Part shown: positions 33,473-42,025 of the stretch, piece after piece
Position numbering within the stretch: the first letter of the stretch is position 1
How the letters are laid out: each line of letters starts with the position of its first letter
NCBI RefSeq assembly: GCF_018760785.1
Contig: NZ_JAHHZO010000022.1
Location: 1 to 43,151 of the forward strand
DNA from: Rhizobium sp. CSW-27
GTDB lineage: Bacteria; Pseudomonadota; Alphaproteobacteria; Rhizobiales; Rhizobiaceae
Direction: 5' to 3'
Length of the DNA stretch: 43,151 nt
Translations under genes and position numbers: made by a program
The notes under the pieces: generated by a model
Seen by the model: only the letters and a program-made list of their open reading frames with translations
Told to the model about the DNA's origin: nothing
The model's database searches: none

Positions 33473-36400
33473 GTGACGATCGAATTCGTTGCACGAACCC
33501 TATCGTTCGAATACGACCGTCAGGCCATACAACTTGACGCGGAATCCGCCATCCATGACTCCCGGCTTCAGGAACGCCCATTAGTTGTGCTCGGCGGCGC
33601 TGGAAGCGGGAAGAGTGAGCTACTGAAGTTATGGAGCAACGACAGCGCCGCGACAGCACGCCAGCTTATCAATGGAAGGCGCCTGACGAAGGGTCGGGTA
33701 TTCATCGATGGGTTGGATGAAGCGGCTGGGCTTCGCGATGGAGATGCCCTTGATCAACTGCTTGGCAAGCTTGAAGCAGAACGGAACAGCAATTTTGTCA
33801 TTGCATGCCGGGTAGCCGATTGGCGTAGCGCATCCGGCAAGGGTACCATCAAAAGATGGACCGGCTCTGATCCCATAGAAATCACCATCGATCCCTTGAG
33901 CCGAAAAGGCGTAGCCAGCTTCCTTATGCAGCATAGCGGGGTTGCCCAGCAAAAAGCGGAAGAGTTTATCTCAGACTATGAGGAACGCGGACTAACCGAA
34001 TGGCTTGGGAATCCACAGACTCTTCTGATGCTCGCAAGGCTGCTGGAAAACGGCAAACGGCCCGATACCGTAAAGGCGTTGTTCGAGCAATATGTTGATG
34101 TAGCCTGGCGTGAGCCTCGCAAGCAGAACACGGCCTTAGCCAATGTGAGCCGTGAGAATGCGCTCGATGTGCTTGGTGCACTGTTTGCGGCACTGATTAT
34201 CGGCGGTTATGACGCCTTAAGTTTGGCTCCCGGCTCTAAGCATAGTGAATCCGATTTGCGGCTTGGGGACTGCAAAGTTCTTCCCGGGCTTGCTACTAAT
34301 GAGCTGCGCGATTTCCTCGACAGCCGTCTGATTACCGGTGTTGGAGAAGATCGTTTCGCCTACCAGCATCGTCGAGTCGGCGAGTATCTGGGCGCTTCTT
34401 GGCTCGCACGACAAGCCAAATCCCAAAAGCTGCGGAATCGTCTGCTGGGTGCCTTACAGCTCGGTGAACAGGTTCCGTCTAACTTGCGTGGGCTGTGGGG
34501 GTGGCTGGCCGATGAACCAACCTTTGCCGATGATGTCATTCGAGCAGATCCAATCGCTGTCATCGAATATGGAAATGCTGACACTTTACCGGCGCAACAC
34601 GCCAAGACTTTGCTGGCGGCTCTCGAAAGAGCGGAGGAGGACCACGCCCAGATAGGATGGCGTAGGTACAACGCTAGATCGATTTTGCTTCCTGCTTTAA
34701 GCACGGATGTCGAGCGTATTCTTGCCGCACCTAAAGAAACGCGCTTTCAAACCCAGTTTGTCGTCTTGCAACAGATGCGGGATGCGGAGGTTGTTGCTCG
34801 GCATGAAGCGACACTCCAAACAATAGTGTTCGACACGGAGCGGCCTTACGCCTTACGTGATGCCGCTGCCGATGCGCTCGCAAGTCATGGCAGCATCGAC
34901 GACTGGCGACCTCTTGTTCAGAAGCTTTCCCGATCGGACGACCGAGATTCATTGCGTCTTGCTCTTAATCTAATGCTTCATCCAAATATCGGCCTTATCC
35001 TCAGCGACTCAGAATTTGTGGAAACAGTCTTTGCCTATTCCGGTCTCACGCCGCGTTTCGATGGCGAAACCGATATTGGCACGATCAGTCTTTATCACCT
35101 TCGACGTGACCAAGTGATTCCAGATCTGCGCCTTGACGGGGTGTTGGATACACTCGCGAAATGCGCTCGCCAGTACGTGACGGACGAGTGGCATATGGAG
35201 GCCTGGGATGTGGAGCATCTGTTCCTCGATCTCTTCAAGCGCCGTGTCATTCTTGGAAATGTTGATCCGAGCCAGCTTTGGAACTGGATAAAGCAGCCGC
35301 TGTGCGCGAGGAGTGGTGGCAGGAGCGATCGTCTGGTGTGGTTGCAAACATGGTTAAAGGAGCACCCGGACGTCCGCAGGGCAATCCAGTGTGAAGTGCT
35401 CGATGAGTCTGTGGAAGACTCCCGGCAGATGCACTGGCGTTTTCACAAGTTAGGTCTGGGCCTGCATCCCACCACCGAAGAGGTAATTTATCTGCTGGAC
35501 TGGCTTCCCGAAGGAGATCAACGCTGGACTGATCTGATTTGGTTGGCTCCAACCGGAGAAGAAGGCTTGAACGTCCGGCAGGCAGCAGCACGGCATGTGC
35601 GGGCAGAGGATGATCAAAAACTTCTACAGAGCCATGCAAATCCGCAGCCCCCACGGGTCGATGAAGGGCATCTAAAATGGCAGCGAAAACAGGCTAGTGC
35701 GAAGAAGAAGCGCCGAGACGAACATCGTAAGTCTTACCTGGATGTCAGAGATCGTATGCTTGCCGGAGATGGGGGCGCACTTCGGGGACCCGCACAAGTT
35801 TACATGGGCCGCGTTTATGAAGGAGATCGAGACCTGCCACCCGAAGAGCGGATCGCCGCGTGGGTTGGTGAAGACCTACAAGCGGACGCCCTTCAGGGCT
35901 TTGAAGCGTTTCTGACAGCAGATCCGCCACATGCGCCCAATGCCCAACAGATTGCGGATAGCTATGCTAAAAGCCGCATATGGCATCATGCTTTGATATG
36001 GTCCGCGGCTCTCGCCGAGCGACAGCGCACAGGGCGCGGTTTTGGAGATCTGTCTACGGAGCGTCTTCAGGCAGGATTGCTTGCAGAAAGGGCAGCTTTC
36101 CTAGATGATAACAATTGGATGGCGCTTTGCGATGCAATCGTCAGCGAAATCGAATGTCGAGGGGCATGGGCCGACACCGCTCGGTTGTTTATAGAGCCAC
36201 AGTTACGTGAGCAAAGCGGCAATGTACTTTGGCTATGGCGTGTCCTGAATTCTTCTGAAGGCACCAAGCTTGCTGCGGAATGGTTGTTGAAATTTCCAGA
36301 TCTTGCTGCGGATCCTGAGGAAACGCTGATTGATCACCTTTTGAGGGATGGTAGCACTTCAAGCCGTGCGGCTTTGATTGAAGTTGCAGCGAAAAGAAGC

Positions 36401-37426
36401 GATCAAGACTTAGAGACACGCAGACAGCAAAACTGGCAGGCAGTCGAATTGATACTGGGGACGGCGAAGCCCGCTCTTCTGGATTCAATGGCGCAAGATC
36501 GAAACCCCATTTGGATTTTGCGCGACCGTATGGGCGGTCGCCATGGCAATTCTTCTATTCGATGCCCGGCTATGGTCCTGGCAGCGATTGTAAGAACTTT
36601 CGCACCGCTTTGGCCCTGGACGCCACGCCCAAGAGCAGTAACGCACGGCGACAGGAATTCGTGGGACGCCACCGATTTCCTCGAAAACTGTGTTAACATT
36701 CTCGCCGCTGACCCGAGTCAAGAAGCAACAACGGCGCTAATGACCTTGACGGACATTGGGGATGGATACGCCTCGAAGATCGGAAGAGCTATCGCATATC
36801 AGCGACGCGCACGTGCTGACGCTGAATGGCAGCCATATAAGGTGGACGCGCTCGCCAAGCTTATCACTGAAGGTCCGGCTGTCGATCATGCCGATCTGCA
36901 GCGCATGGTTCTCGCAGATTTGGCTGATGTAGAGCGAAAGATAAAGTCTAGCCCTGCAGATGTATGGCGATTCTTCTATGCCAACGCCACCGAACTCTTA
37001 CCGTATGAAGAAGAAAAGTGCAGCAATGCGCTCTTTACATTGCTCGAAAAATCAGACCACAATATTGAATTTGGCCTTGAGGAACACTTAGGGGATGATC
37101 GCGAAGGCGATATATGGTGCACAAGCAACAGTATATCTATAGCGATTGAATGCAAACGCCATTGGCATCCGGACCTATGGACAGCTGTTGACTGGCAGTT
37201 AGCAAAACAACAAGCAGTCGATTGGCGTGCTCAAGGCCATGGTATCTACGTGGTTTACTGGTTTGGAATGCATGTTCAAACCGTGACTGGCCCGCCGCGC
37301 GGGAGCGGAATCAAAGCGCCCACCTCTGCGCAAGAACTCGAAAACGCCCTGCGGCAGCAAGTTAGCAAAGCCGGTCTGCCTGACATCGCCGTGAAGGTTC
37401 TCGATGTTTCCCGGCCACCCAAATGA
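33473..37426 (+). CDS. Large NACHT-type STAND NTPase with C-terminal PD-(D/E)xK-like domain, putative antiphage protein
   Basis: The protein has 1317 aa from a GTG start at 33473. Walker A is GGAGSGKS (41-48) and the NACHT-style Walker B is VFIDGLDEA (Asp79 to Glu83), an unusually short 30-residue gap. NTPase sensor-like segments follow (FVIACRVADWRS; GNPQTLLMLARLL). From about 330 to 1150 lies a long helical region with HEAT-like pairs, probably the sensor. Near the C-terminus GDIWCTSNSISIAIECKRHW gives Asp1213-x12-Glu1226-x-Lys1228, a PD-(D/E)xK nuclease signature. By analogy with Avs and bNACHT proteins it would sense a phage product and activate DNA cleavage. No ribosome site is clear. 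The next gene overlaps it by 4 bp. Confidence 0.85.
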   Translation: MTIEFVARTLSFEYDRQAIQLDAESAIHDSRLQERPLVVLGGAGSGKSELLKLWSNDSAATARQLINGRRLTKGRVFIDGLDEAAGLRDGDALDQLLGKLEAERNSNFVIACRVADWRSASGKGTIKRWTGSDPIEITIDPLSRKGVASFLMQHSGVAQQKAEEFISDYEERGLTEWLGNPQTLLMLARLLENGKRPDTVKALFEQYVDVAWREPRKQNTALANVSRENALDVLGALFAALIIGGYDALSLAPGSKHSESDLRLGDCKVLPGLATNELRDFLDSRLITGVGEDRFAYQHRRVGEYLGASWLARQAKSQKLRNRLLGALQLGEQVPSNLRGLWGWLADEPTFADDVIRADPIAVIEYGNADTLPAQHAKTLLAALERAEEDHAQIGWRRYNARSILLPALSTDVERILAAPKETRFQTQFVVLQQMRDAEVVARHEATLQTIVFDTERPYALRDAAADALASHGSIDDWRPLVQKLSRSDDRDSLRLALNLMLHPNIGLILSDSEFVETVFAYSGLTPRFDGETDIGTISLYHLRRDQVIPDLRLDGVLDTLAKCARQYVTDEWHMEAWDVEHLFLDLFKRRVILGNVDPSQLWNWIKQPLCARSGGRSDRLVWLQTWLKEHPDVRRAIQCEVLDESVEDSRQMHWRFHKLGLGLHPTTEEVIYLLDWLPEGDQRWTDLIWLAPTGEEGLNVRQAAARHVRAEDDQKLLQSHANPQPPRVDEGHLKWQRKQASAKKKRRDEHRKSYLDVRDRMLAGDGGALRGPAQVYMGRVYEGDRDLPPEERIAAWVGEDLQADALQGFEAFLTADPPHAPNAQQIADSYAKSRIWHHALIWSAALAERQRTGRGFGDLSTERLQAGLLAERAAFLDDNNWMALCDAIVSEIECRGAWADTARLFIEPQLREQSGNVLWLWRVLNSSEGTKLAAEWLLKFPDLAADPEETLIDHLLRDGSTSSRAALIEVAAKRSDQDLETRRQQNWQAVELILGTAKPALLDSMAQDRNPIWILRDRMGGRHGNSSIRCPAMVLAAIVRTFAPLWPWTPRPRAVTHGDRNSWDATDFLENCVNILAADPSQEATTALMTLTDIGDGYASKIGRAIAYQRRARADAEWQPYKVDALAKLITEGPAVDHADLQRMVLADLADVERKIKSSPADVWRFFYANATELLPYEEEKCSNALFTLLEKSDHNIEFGLEEHLGDDREGDIWCTSNSISIAIECKRHWHPDLWTAVDWQLAKQQAVDWRAQGHGIYVVYWFGMHVQTVTGPPRGSGIKAPTSAQELENALRQQVSKAGLPDIAVKVLDVSRPPK

Positions 37427-38340
37427 CAGACGATTGGCACGAACCGGCTAGATTCGAGGCGCATCGCCTTCTGCGGGACGAGACGTCTGTCTTACTGCCA
37501 ATGGCAGGCATACCGTCAGAAGAAGATTTGACGCTATCGGTGGAGGAGGTGTTTCACTCCGGTTTAATTACTGACGTAGTTCGTGGACCGAGAAATGAAA
37601 TCAACACGCGTATAGATGCGTTCTTCGATGATTTTCAGACATTTCCATTGTTAGGCAGATCGTTAGACCTACAGAGATGGGGGAAATTCGCCACCAAGGC
37701 TAATTTGCGGCGAAAAACAAGCGAACCTATTCTTGGACTGAAACTTACGGAAGCCAGAAATTTCATAAACAGTGCACCAGGGCGCTTTCTGGTCAAAGTT
37801 TTACCCTTCGAAAATCGCGAGAGACAGAATGACACTCATGAGCTTCTCTATTTCCGCGACAGCGGTATTCATCGGCGATTGATAGAGAGGACTGTCGCCC
37901 TCAATGGCATCAGGGATCAACTCTTGGATAGCGACATCCCTGAAGATACACGCTTTGAGCGAATAAAAACTTATGAACCAAAGCGATGGGAGGCTTTTGT
38001 CGTCACAACGATTGTCGATCTAGTCGGCTCCCGTTGTGACGCCTTCGCTTACCGCCATGAGGAAACAAGGGAGATTGACCTCGTGCTGGAATGGAAGGAT
38101 CACGCGCCGCCAGAGCGATGGGCAATCGAGGTTACAAGCATAAAGTTCAACACCCACCCATCAGGGTATTTCGCCGAGGAATGCGAACACCTTGGTGTGA
38201 AGCCCGAAAACCGTTTCGTCGTGCGTCGCCTGAAGCCTGAAGAAGCTATACGCGATGTCGAGGAATTTTGTCGCGGTGGCGTCCCTGCAATCTCGCTTCC
38301 CCGTATGGTTCGGCGGATAAAGGAGCGTTTAGAGATGTGA
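37423..38340 (+). CDS. DUF4143-like (PD-(D/E)xK fold) partner of the NACHT protein
   Basis: The protein has 305 aa. The C-terminal part (about 185-240) reads KRWEAFVVTTIVDLV, then REIDLVLEW (Asp219) and WAIEVTSIKFN (Glu236). This closely follows the DUF4143 restriction-like domain found at the end of AAA_14 ATPases, but the ATPase half is absent and the expected Lys after Glu is Thr238, so cleavage activity is doubtful. Residues 1-180 match nothing I know. The ATGA overlap with the NACHT gene makes it a coupled partner, perhaps a second effector, a DNA-binding subunit or a regulator. Confidence 0.75.
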   Translation: MTDDWHEPARFEAHRLLRDETSVLLPMAGIPSEEDLTLSVEEVFHSGLITDVVRGPRNEINTRIDAFFDDFQTFPLLGRSLDLQRWGKFATKANLRRKTSEPILGLKLTEARNFINSAPGRFLVKVLPFENRERQNDTHELLYFRDSGIHRRLIERTVALNGIRDQLLDSDIPEDTRFERIKTYEPKRWEAFVVTTIVDLVGSRCDAFAYRHEETREIDLVLEWKDHAPPERWAIEVTSIKFNTHPSGYFAEECEHLGVKPENRFVVRRLKPEEAIRDVEEFCRGGVPAISLPRMVRRIKERLEM

Positions 38341-38522
38341 GCATAACGTCCGTTTCCAGCCGTAGCAGTGACAGATTGAATGAATGTGATGGAGGCACGA
38401 TACGGTCTCAAAGGAAGACCGGCTGCTTACGGGTCTCCGACCCAGCAGCCTGAATGTACGAAATGACGGAACCAACCCGCCATTCAGTTGCCGGCTATAG
38501 GCGGCGCATCCCAAAACAGCCG

Positions 38523-38792
38523 CTAACGCGCCGCCTTGGTCATCACCCACTCGTTTGTCCCGACATTCCCGCAGTTGCGACACCTGAGCTTCAACCGGAT
38601 CTCCTCCAGCGGCTTTCTGGACCCGAAGCGTCGCTCCAGCGCTTGGCGGTCGACACCACCGCTCCTGCCGCATCTGCTGCACACTGCGCCCAGCACATAC
38701 CAGTCCGGCACGGTCTCAAAGGTCGCCGGCCTGTCAAAGACATTACGGCTATAATCGTCAGGCCGAAGATTGATCCCGCGCCGGTGTTTCAT
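38523..38792 (-). CDS. Zinc-ribbon hypothetical phage protein
   Basis: This 89-aa protein has a two-part Cys4 zinc ribbon, VCSRCGRSG and LRCRNCGNVG, separated by 31 residues rich in Arg and Glu. Phages often carry such small DNA- or protein-binding proteins. AAGAAG lies before the ATG at 38792. It is downstream of the methylase on the same strand. Confidence 0.72.
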   Translation of the reverse strand: MKHRRGINLRPDDYSRNVFDRPATFETVPDWYVLGAVCSRCGRSGGVDRQALERRFGSRKPLEEIRLKLRCRNCGNVGTNEWVMTKAAR

Positions 38793-38837
38793 GTTCTTCT
38801 TTTGTTCTAATGTTGGCAGCCAGTCAATGGGCGCACA

Positions 38838-39677
38838 TCAAATCAGCGGCAGGTTTGCGATCGACGGGTGTCTGCCATCCATGATGATCACCTCCCCCAC
38901 CTCTTTGCCGGCGCCACCGCGGATCGTGTAGGTGAGCGACGCCTGCGCCATCGGATACCGGCTGAATATCTCCCGAACCTCCGGCGTATCATTCAGCGAG
39001 ATCATGAAGCGGCCCTTGATCGAGGCCAGACGTTCCGCCATCTCGGCAAAATCGTCCCGGCTGAAGACGTTCTTCCCGTAGTCGTTCTCGCAGCCGTAAT
39101 AGGGCGGATCGAGATAGAACATGGTGCCGGGGCGATCATAGCGGTCGATGAACTTGCGCCAGTCCAGGCATTCGATGACAACGCCGGAAAGCCGTTCGTG
39201 AACTTCCTCCAGGATCGGCGCCAGGCGGGTGAGATTGAAGCGTGCGCCGCCCGTGGTATCGACGCCAAAGTTTCGGCCGGTGATCTTTCCGCCGAAGGCA
39301 AGCTTCTGGAGATAGAGAAAACGGGAGGCCCGCTCCAGATCGGTCAGCGTGCTCGGATCAAGCGACGCCAGGCGCTCGAACTCGCGCCTGGACGTGATCT
39401 GGAATTTCAGCACATCCATGAGCTGGGGATAGTGTCGCTGCAGGATCCGAAACAGCGTGGTGACGTCACCGGAGACATCGTTGATGACTTCGGCGCGGGG
39501 CACAAGCCGGCGTCGAAAGAACACGCCACCCATGCCGGTGAAGGGCTCTGCATAGAGATCGTGGGGGATTTGTTCGAGCATTGAGGCGATGCGTGCCGCG
39601 AGCTGCTTCTTGCCACCGAGATAGGCAGCGGGAGGAGAGACGGGGCGAACCTCGGAAAAGTGAAAGCTATCTTGCAT
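38838..39677 (-). CDS. DNA adenine methylase (Dam/D12 class), prophage orphan
   Basis: The protein has 279 aa from the ATG at 39677. The SAM site is near the N-terminus (PAAYLGGKKQLAARIASML; LYAEPFTGMGGVFFRR) and the catalytic motif is YLDPPYYGCEN, the layout of D12-class N6-adenine methylases. It would methylate adenine, the usual target being GATC, but specificity is not readable. No restriction enzyme is nearby, so it probably protects phage DNA or times replication. The frame is open upstream, but that part is low-complexity and overlaps a hairpin. Confidence 0.92.
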   Translation of the reverse strand: MQDSFHFSEVRPVSPPAAYLGGKKQLAARIASMLEQIPHDLYAEPFTGMGGVFFRRRLVPRAEVINDVSGDVTTLFRILQRHYPQLMDVLKFQITSRREFERLASLDPSTLTDLERASRFLYLQKLAFGGKITGRNFGVDTTGGARFNLTRLAPILEEVHERLSGVVIECLDWRKFIDRYDRPGTMFYLDPPYYGCENDYGKNVFSRDDFAEMAERLASIKGRFMISLNDTPEVREIFSRYPMAQASLTYTIRGGAGKEVGEVIIMDGRHPSIANLPLI

Positions 39678-39834
39678 TGTGTACGACCATATTTTCTGAC
39701 AAACCGCCCCGGCCTGCGCAGGCAGCGGGTGCGGCAATGATCGCTTGAGATTGTCGGGCGGGGTACGACGCCAATCAGAACCCGCTGTTGCAGCCATGAC
39801 GGCTGCGACCACCCGTGCCCGGGCGGCAGACCTC

Positions 39835-39860
39835 GGCCGGAAGGGAAAACCCTTCCGGCC
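39835..39860. terminator. Perfect 11-bp hairpin after the lysis genes
   Basis: GGCCGGAAGGG, an AAAA loop, then CCCTTCCGGCC. It lies 35 nt past the stop of the leftward membrane coiled-coil gene and before the methylase, so it may end the lysis transcript. There is no T-run. Confidence 0.55.
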
Positions 39861-39894
39861 ATACATCGTTGTTTGGGAGACCTGATTCGGCCGC

Positions 39895-40239
39895 CTAACT
39901 TTCGTCGCGCCGTTGCGCCCGACGAAGCTCCCGCTCCAGCCGCATCTCTTCGCGAACCCGTCCCAGCTCGATCCCGACGATCTCATGCGCGCGCGCCAGG
40001 CGCTCGCCGATCTCAGCCATCCGGTGCATTTCGGCAGTGTGATCCTCAAGCACGGCAGTTGCTCTGTTCAGTGCGGTCGGGTCGACAATCACGGCCGCCA
40101 CCTGTGCAGTGGCTGGGGAGGCTACCGGCGACGTGCGCGCGCCCTGCATGAGGCCGAGGTGACGAACGGCAAAGATGACTGCGATCGTTGCGCCGAATGT
40201 CATGAGAGCAAGTGGCGGCAGATTAGCCAGTTGTTCCAT
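39895..40239 (-). CDS. Prophage membrane protein with coiled coil
   Basis: The protein has 114 aa from the ATG at 40239, preceded by AAGGGGAA. One membrane helix near the N-terminus (PLALMTFGATIAVIFAVRHL) is followed by an Ala-rich linker and a long charged helix (about 62-110, EMHRMAEIGERLARAHEIVG). This one-span plus periplasmic coiled-coil plan resembles i-spanins or holin accessory proteins. It overlaps the end of the preceding gene by 17 bp in the lysis cluster. Confidence 0.7.
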   Translation of the reverse strand: MEQLANLPPLALMTFGATIAVIFAVRHLGLMQGARTSPVASPATAQVAAVIVDPTALNRATAVLEDHTAEMHRMAEIGERLARAHEIVGIELGRVREEMRLERELRRAQRRDES

Positions 40240-40675
40240 TGCGAATTTCCCCTTGATCGCGCGCCGCACGATGAATGTTGATCAGCTCGCCAAGGGCAAA
40301 CAGCGGGTAGACGGCAAGCCAGGTGCTGGCGACATCGGAGGAGGCAAAGCCATAGGAAATGCCCGACCAGATGACGCAGCCGATGGCGGCCGAGAGCTGG
40401 CGGATCTGCGGCGTCACCCGCTCGCGCGCACCGTTGATGACGAGGCCAATGATGCGCAGGCAGCCGATCAGCAGCATCGACCAGCCGAGGCAATCTTCCG
40501 AGGGGACCAGATCCCGAAACGACCAGAACTGCGGCTGATTGAACGTCTCGGCCGGCAACAGCAGAACCCAGCCGAACATGATCATGTGGCCGGCCATCAT
40601 CCATTCCATCATGCGCGGACCAAAGCGATGGCGGAGGCGGATCCAGATGCCGGGGCCGAGATAGCCGTGGCTCAT
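40223..40675 (-). CDS. Multi-pass phage membrane protein, holin candidate
   Basis: The protein has 150 aa from the ATG at 40675, after GGGGAGGGGAAG. Four hydrophobic helices are visible: MMAGHMIMFGWVLLL, WSMLLIGCLRIIGLVI, LSAAIGCVIWSGISYGF and WLAVYPLFALGELI. Its place among lysozyme and spanin-like genes suggests a holin or related lysis-timing protein, although no holin family is recognised. The start overlaps the lipoprotein stop (ATGA). Confidence 0.65.
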   Translation of the reverse strand: MSHGYLGPGIWIRLRHRFGPRMMEWMMAGHMIMFGWVLLLPAETFNQPQFWSFRDLVPSEDCLGWSMLLIGCLRIIGLVINGARERVTPQIRQLSAAIGCVIWSGISYGFASSDVASTWLAVYPLFALGELINIHRAARDQGEIRNGTTG

Positions 40676-40914
40676 GACTTCCCCTCCCCGTGTGCGGCAC
40701 ATTCGGGCTTCGACCAAACGTCAGCGGCACAGAGGCCGACGACGGTGCGGTCGATCTTGCGTTGATCGGCAGGCGTTGCCCCACGGGCGCCGATGAGATC
40801 AGTCCCGACCACGCGGCGAAGTCCTGCGACACTTGCCGGCGCCGTAGTCCCACAGGCCGTCAGCACAAGTGTCGAAACGAGTGCGAGCATCATCGGCATT
40901 GTCACCTGCTGCAT
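40672..40914 (-). CDS. Small lipoprotein, o-spanin candidate
   Basis: This 80-aa precursor has the lipobox LTAC with Cys21 (LALVSTLVLTACGTT). After cleavage about 60 residues remain, with two further cysteines (GLCAADVWSKPECAA). Its first 116 bp lie inside the upstream membrane gene in another frame, the Rz/Rz1 arrangement in which an outer-membrane lipoprotein pairs with an inner-membrane spanin to fuse the membranes at lysis. The assignment is by arrangement, not homology. Confidence 0.7.
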   Translation of the reverse strand: MQQVTMPMMLALVSTLVLTACGTTAPASVAGLRRVVGTDLIGARGATPADQRKIDRTVVGLCAADVWSKPECAAHGEGKS

Positions 40915-41035
40915 TGTCCTGCCTTTCGATGGAGATGCGCACGTCATTGCCGGCCTGTTTCCAGAACCAGATGCCGAAGGCGCCAAGGATTGAGAGAGCC
41001 GCCAAGACGGCCGCGATTTTGACGGTCGCCGGCAT
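40799..41035 (-). CDS. Small membrane protein, i-spanin candidate
   Basis: The protein has 78 aa. A membrane helix at residues 5-23 (KIAAVLAALSILGAFGIWFW) is followed by a short charged part ending in FDTCADGLWDYGAGKC. The ATG lies 1 nt after the lysozyme stop codon. The lipoprotein gene begins inside it in a different frame. Usual i-spanins are longer (100-150 aa) with a coiled coil, so this one is short for the role. Confidence 0.62.
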   Translation of the reverse strand: MPATVKIAAVLAALSILGAFGIWFWKQAGNDVRISIERQDNAAGDNADDARTRFDTCADGLWDYGAGKCRRTSPRGRD

Positions 41036-41036
41036 G

Positions 41037-41975
41037 TCACACCTCGACCGCTTTTCCGCGCCAGCTGTTCCAGCGGCGGGCAATCAGGTCACGGTTGCGA
41101 TAGGCGACATAGCCGAGGGCGATCACCACGGCGCCCGCCGCAATCCAGCCCCAGGGTAGGCCGGCCGACCAGGCGGCAATGGCAGATCCCGCCCCGCCGC
41201 TTGCGGCACGGGTTGCGGCCTCGCGCGCCGCGCCGGCATCGCGCCGCAGCTGCGAAAGCGTGGCAGGCCCTATAATGCCATCGGCCACAAGATGCGGGTG
41301 CGCCCGCTGGTAGGCCAGAACTGCCGCCTTCGTCTTCTCGCCCATCCAGCCATCAATGGCGCCGGGGTTGAGGCCGGCCGAGGTCAGCAGCTCCTGCGCC
41401 TCGCGAACAACCGGATCGGCCAGGGAGGGGGCCGCGCGCGCCGCACGCGGTGCGCCTTCCGGAGGGGCCGTGTCGATACCCGTGTAGATGCCGGTGGAGA
41501 ACAGCAAGGCCTCCTCCCGGCGCCTGCGGGCCAGGCCGGAAAGCCGCTTGCCGCCCGCCGTGTTGTAATGGCTGGCGAGGTAGTCGGCGGCCGCCTTCAG
41601 CTTGCCCGCCCGCCAGAGCTTGGCCCATTCCCATTTCATGGCGCCGGTCCCCAGATTGAAGCAGACGCTTGCCGCCGCATCGAGCTGATGCTGGCTGCGG
41701 TCGGCCGGGCTGTCGGCCACGACGGCCGGCACATATTCAGCGGCCATCACCCTATCGAGAATGGCATCCGACTGTTCGGCCGTGATCTTCGTCTTTCCAG
41801 GCACCAGCTTCGTGATGCCGATCCGCGCCAGTTCGCGCCGGCAGCTGTCGCTGCGCAGCGTGAAGCCGGTCCCGATCGTCGGGATCTTGCGAGCGTCGAG
41901 ATAGCAGGTAAGGGGATTGCCTTCGTGCAGGCGCACGAAAGCCCTCCCAGCGGGGGAGATGCTGGTTACGGCCAA
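41037..41975 (-). CDS. T4-type (GH24) endolysin with peptidoglycan-binding domain and C-terminal membrane anchor
   Basis: The enzyme has 312 aa. The catalytic triad Glu18, Asp27, Thr33 has exactly the spacing of T4 lysozyme, within HEGNPLTCYLDARKIPTIG. FNLGTGAMKWE and the end of the lysozyme domain follow. A PG_binding_1 domain spans about 190-245 (VREAQELLTSAGLNPGAIDG; DGIIGPATLSQLRR). A hydrophobic helix, LPWGWIAAGAVVIALGYVAY, near 280-300 is followed by an Arg-rich tail. It would cut the glycan chain at lysis. The C-terminal anchor is uncommon and may hold the enzyme in the inner membrane until the holin acts. Confidence 0.92.
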   Translation of the reverse strand: MAVTSISPAGRAFVRLHEGNPLTCYLDARKIPTIGTGFTLRSDSCRRELARIGITKLVPGKTKITAEQSDAILDRVMAAEYVPAVVADSPADRSQHQLDAAASVCFNLGTGAMKWEWAKLWRAGKLKAAADYLASHYNTAGGKRLSGLARRRREEALLFSTGIYTGIDTAPPEGAPRAARAAPSLADPVVREAQELLTSAGLNPGAIDGWMGEKTKAAVLAYQRAHPHLVADGIIGPATLSQLRRDAGAAREAATRAASGGAGSAIAAWSAGLPWGWIAAGAVVIALGYVAYRNRDLIARRWNSWRGKAVEV

Positions 41976-42025
41976 GAATGCCTCCTATGGCGATGATGGG
42001 AAATGCGCGAACGCGCAGGTGGAAA

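Noticed and set aside
38329..38682. Leftward frame across the zinc-ribbon gene
   Set aside because: It overlaps the better supported Cys4 protein in another frame and shows no motif.
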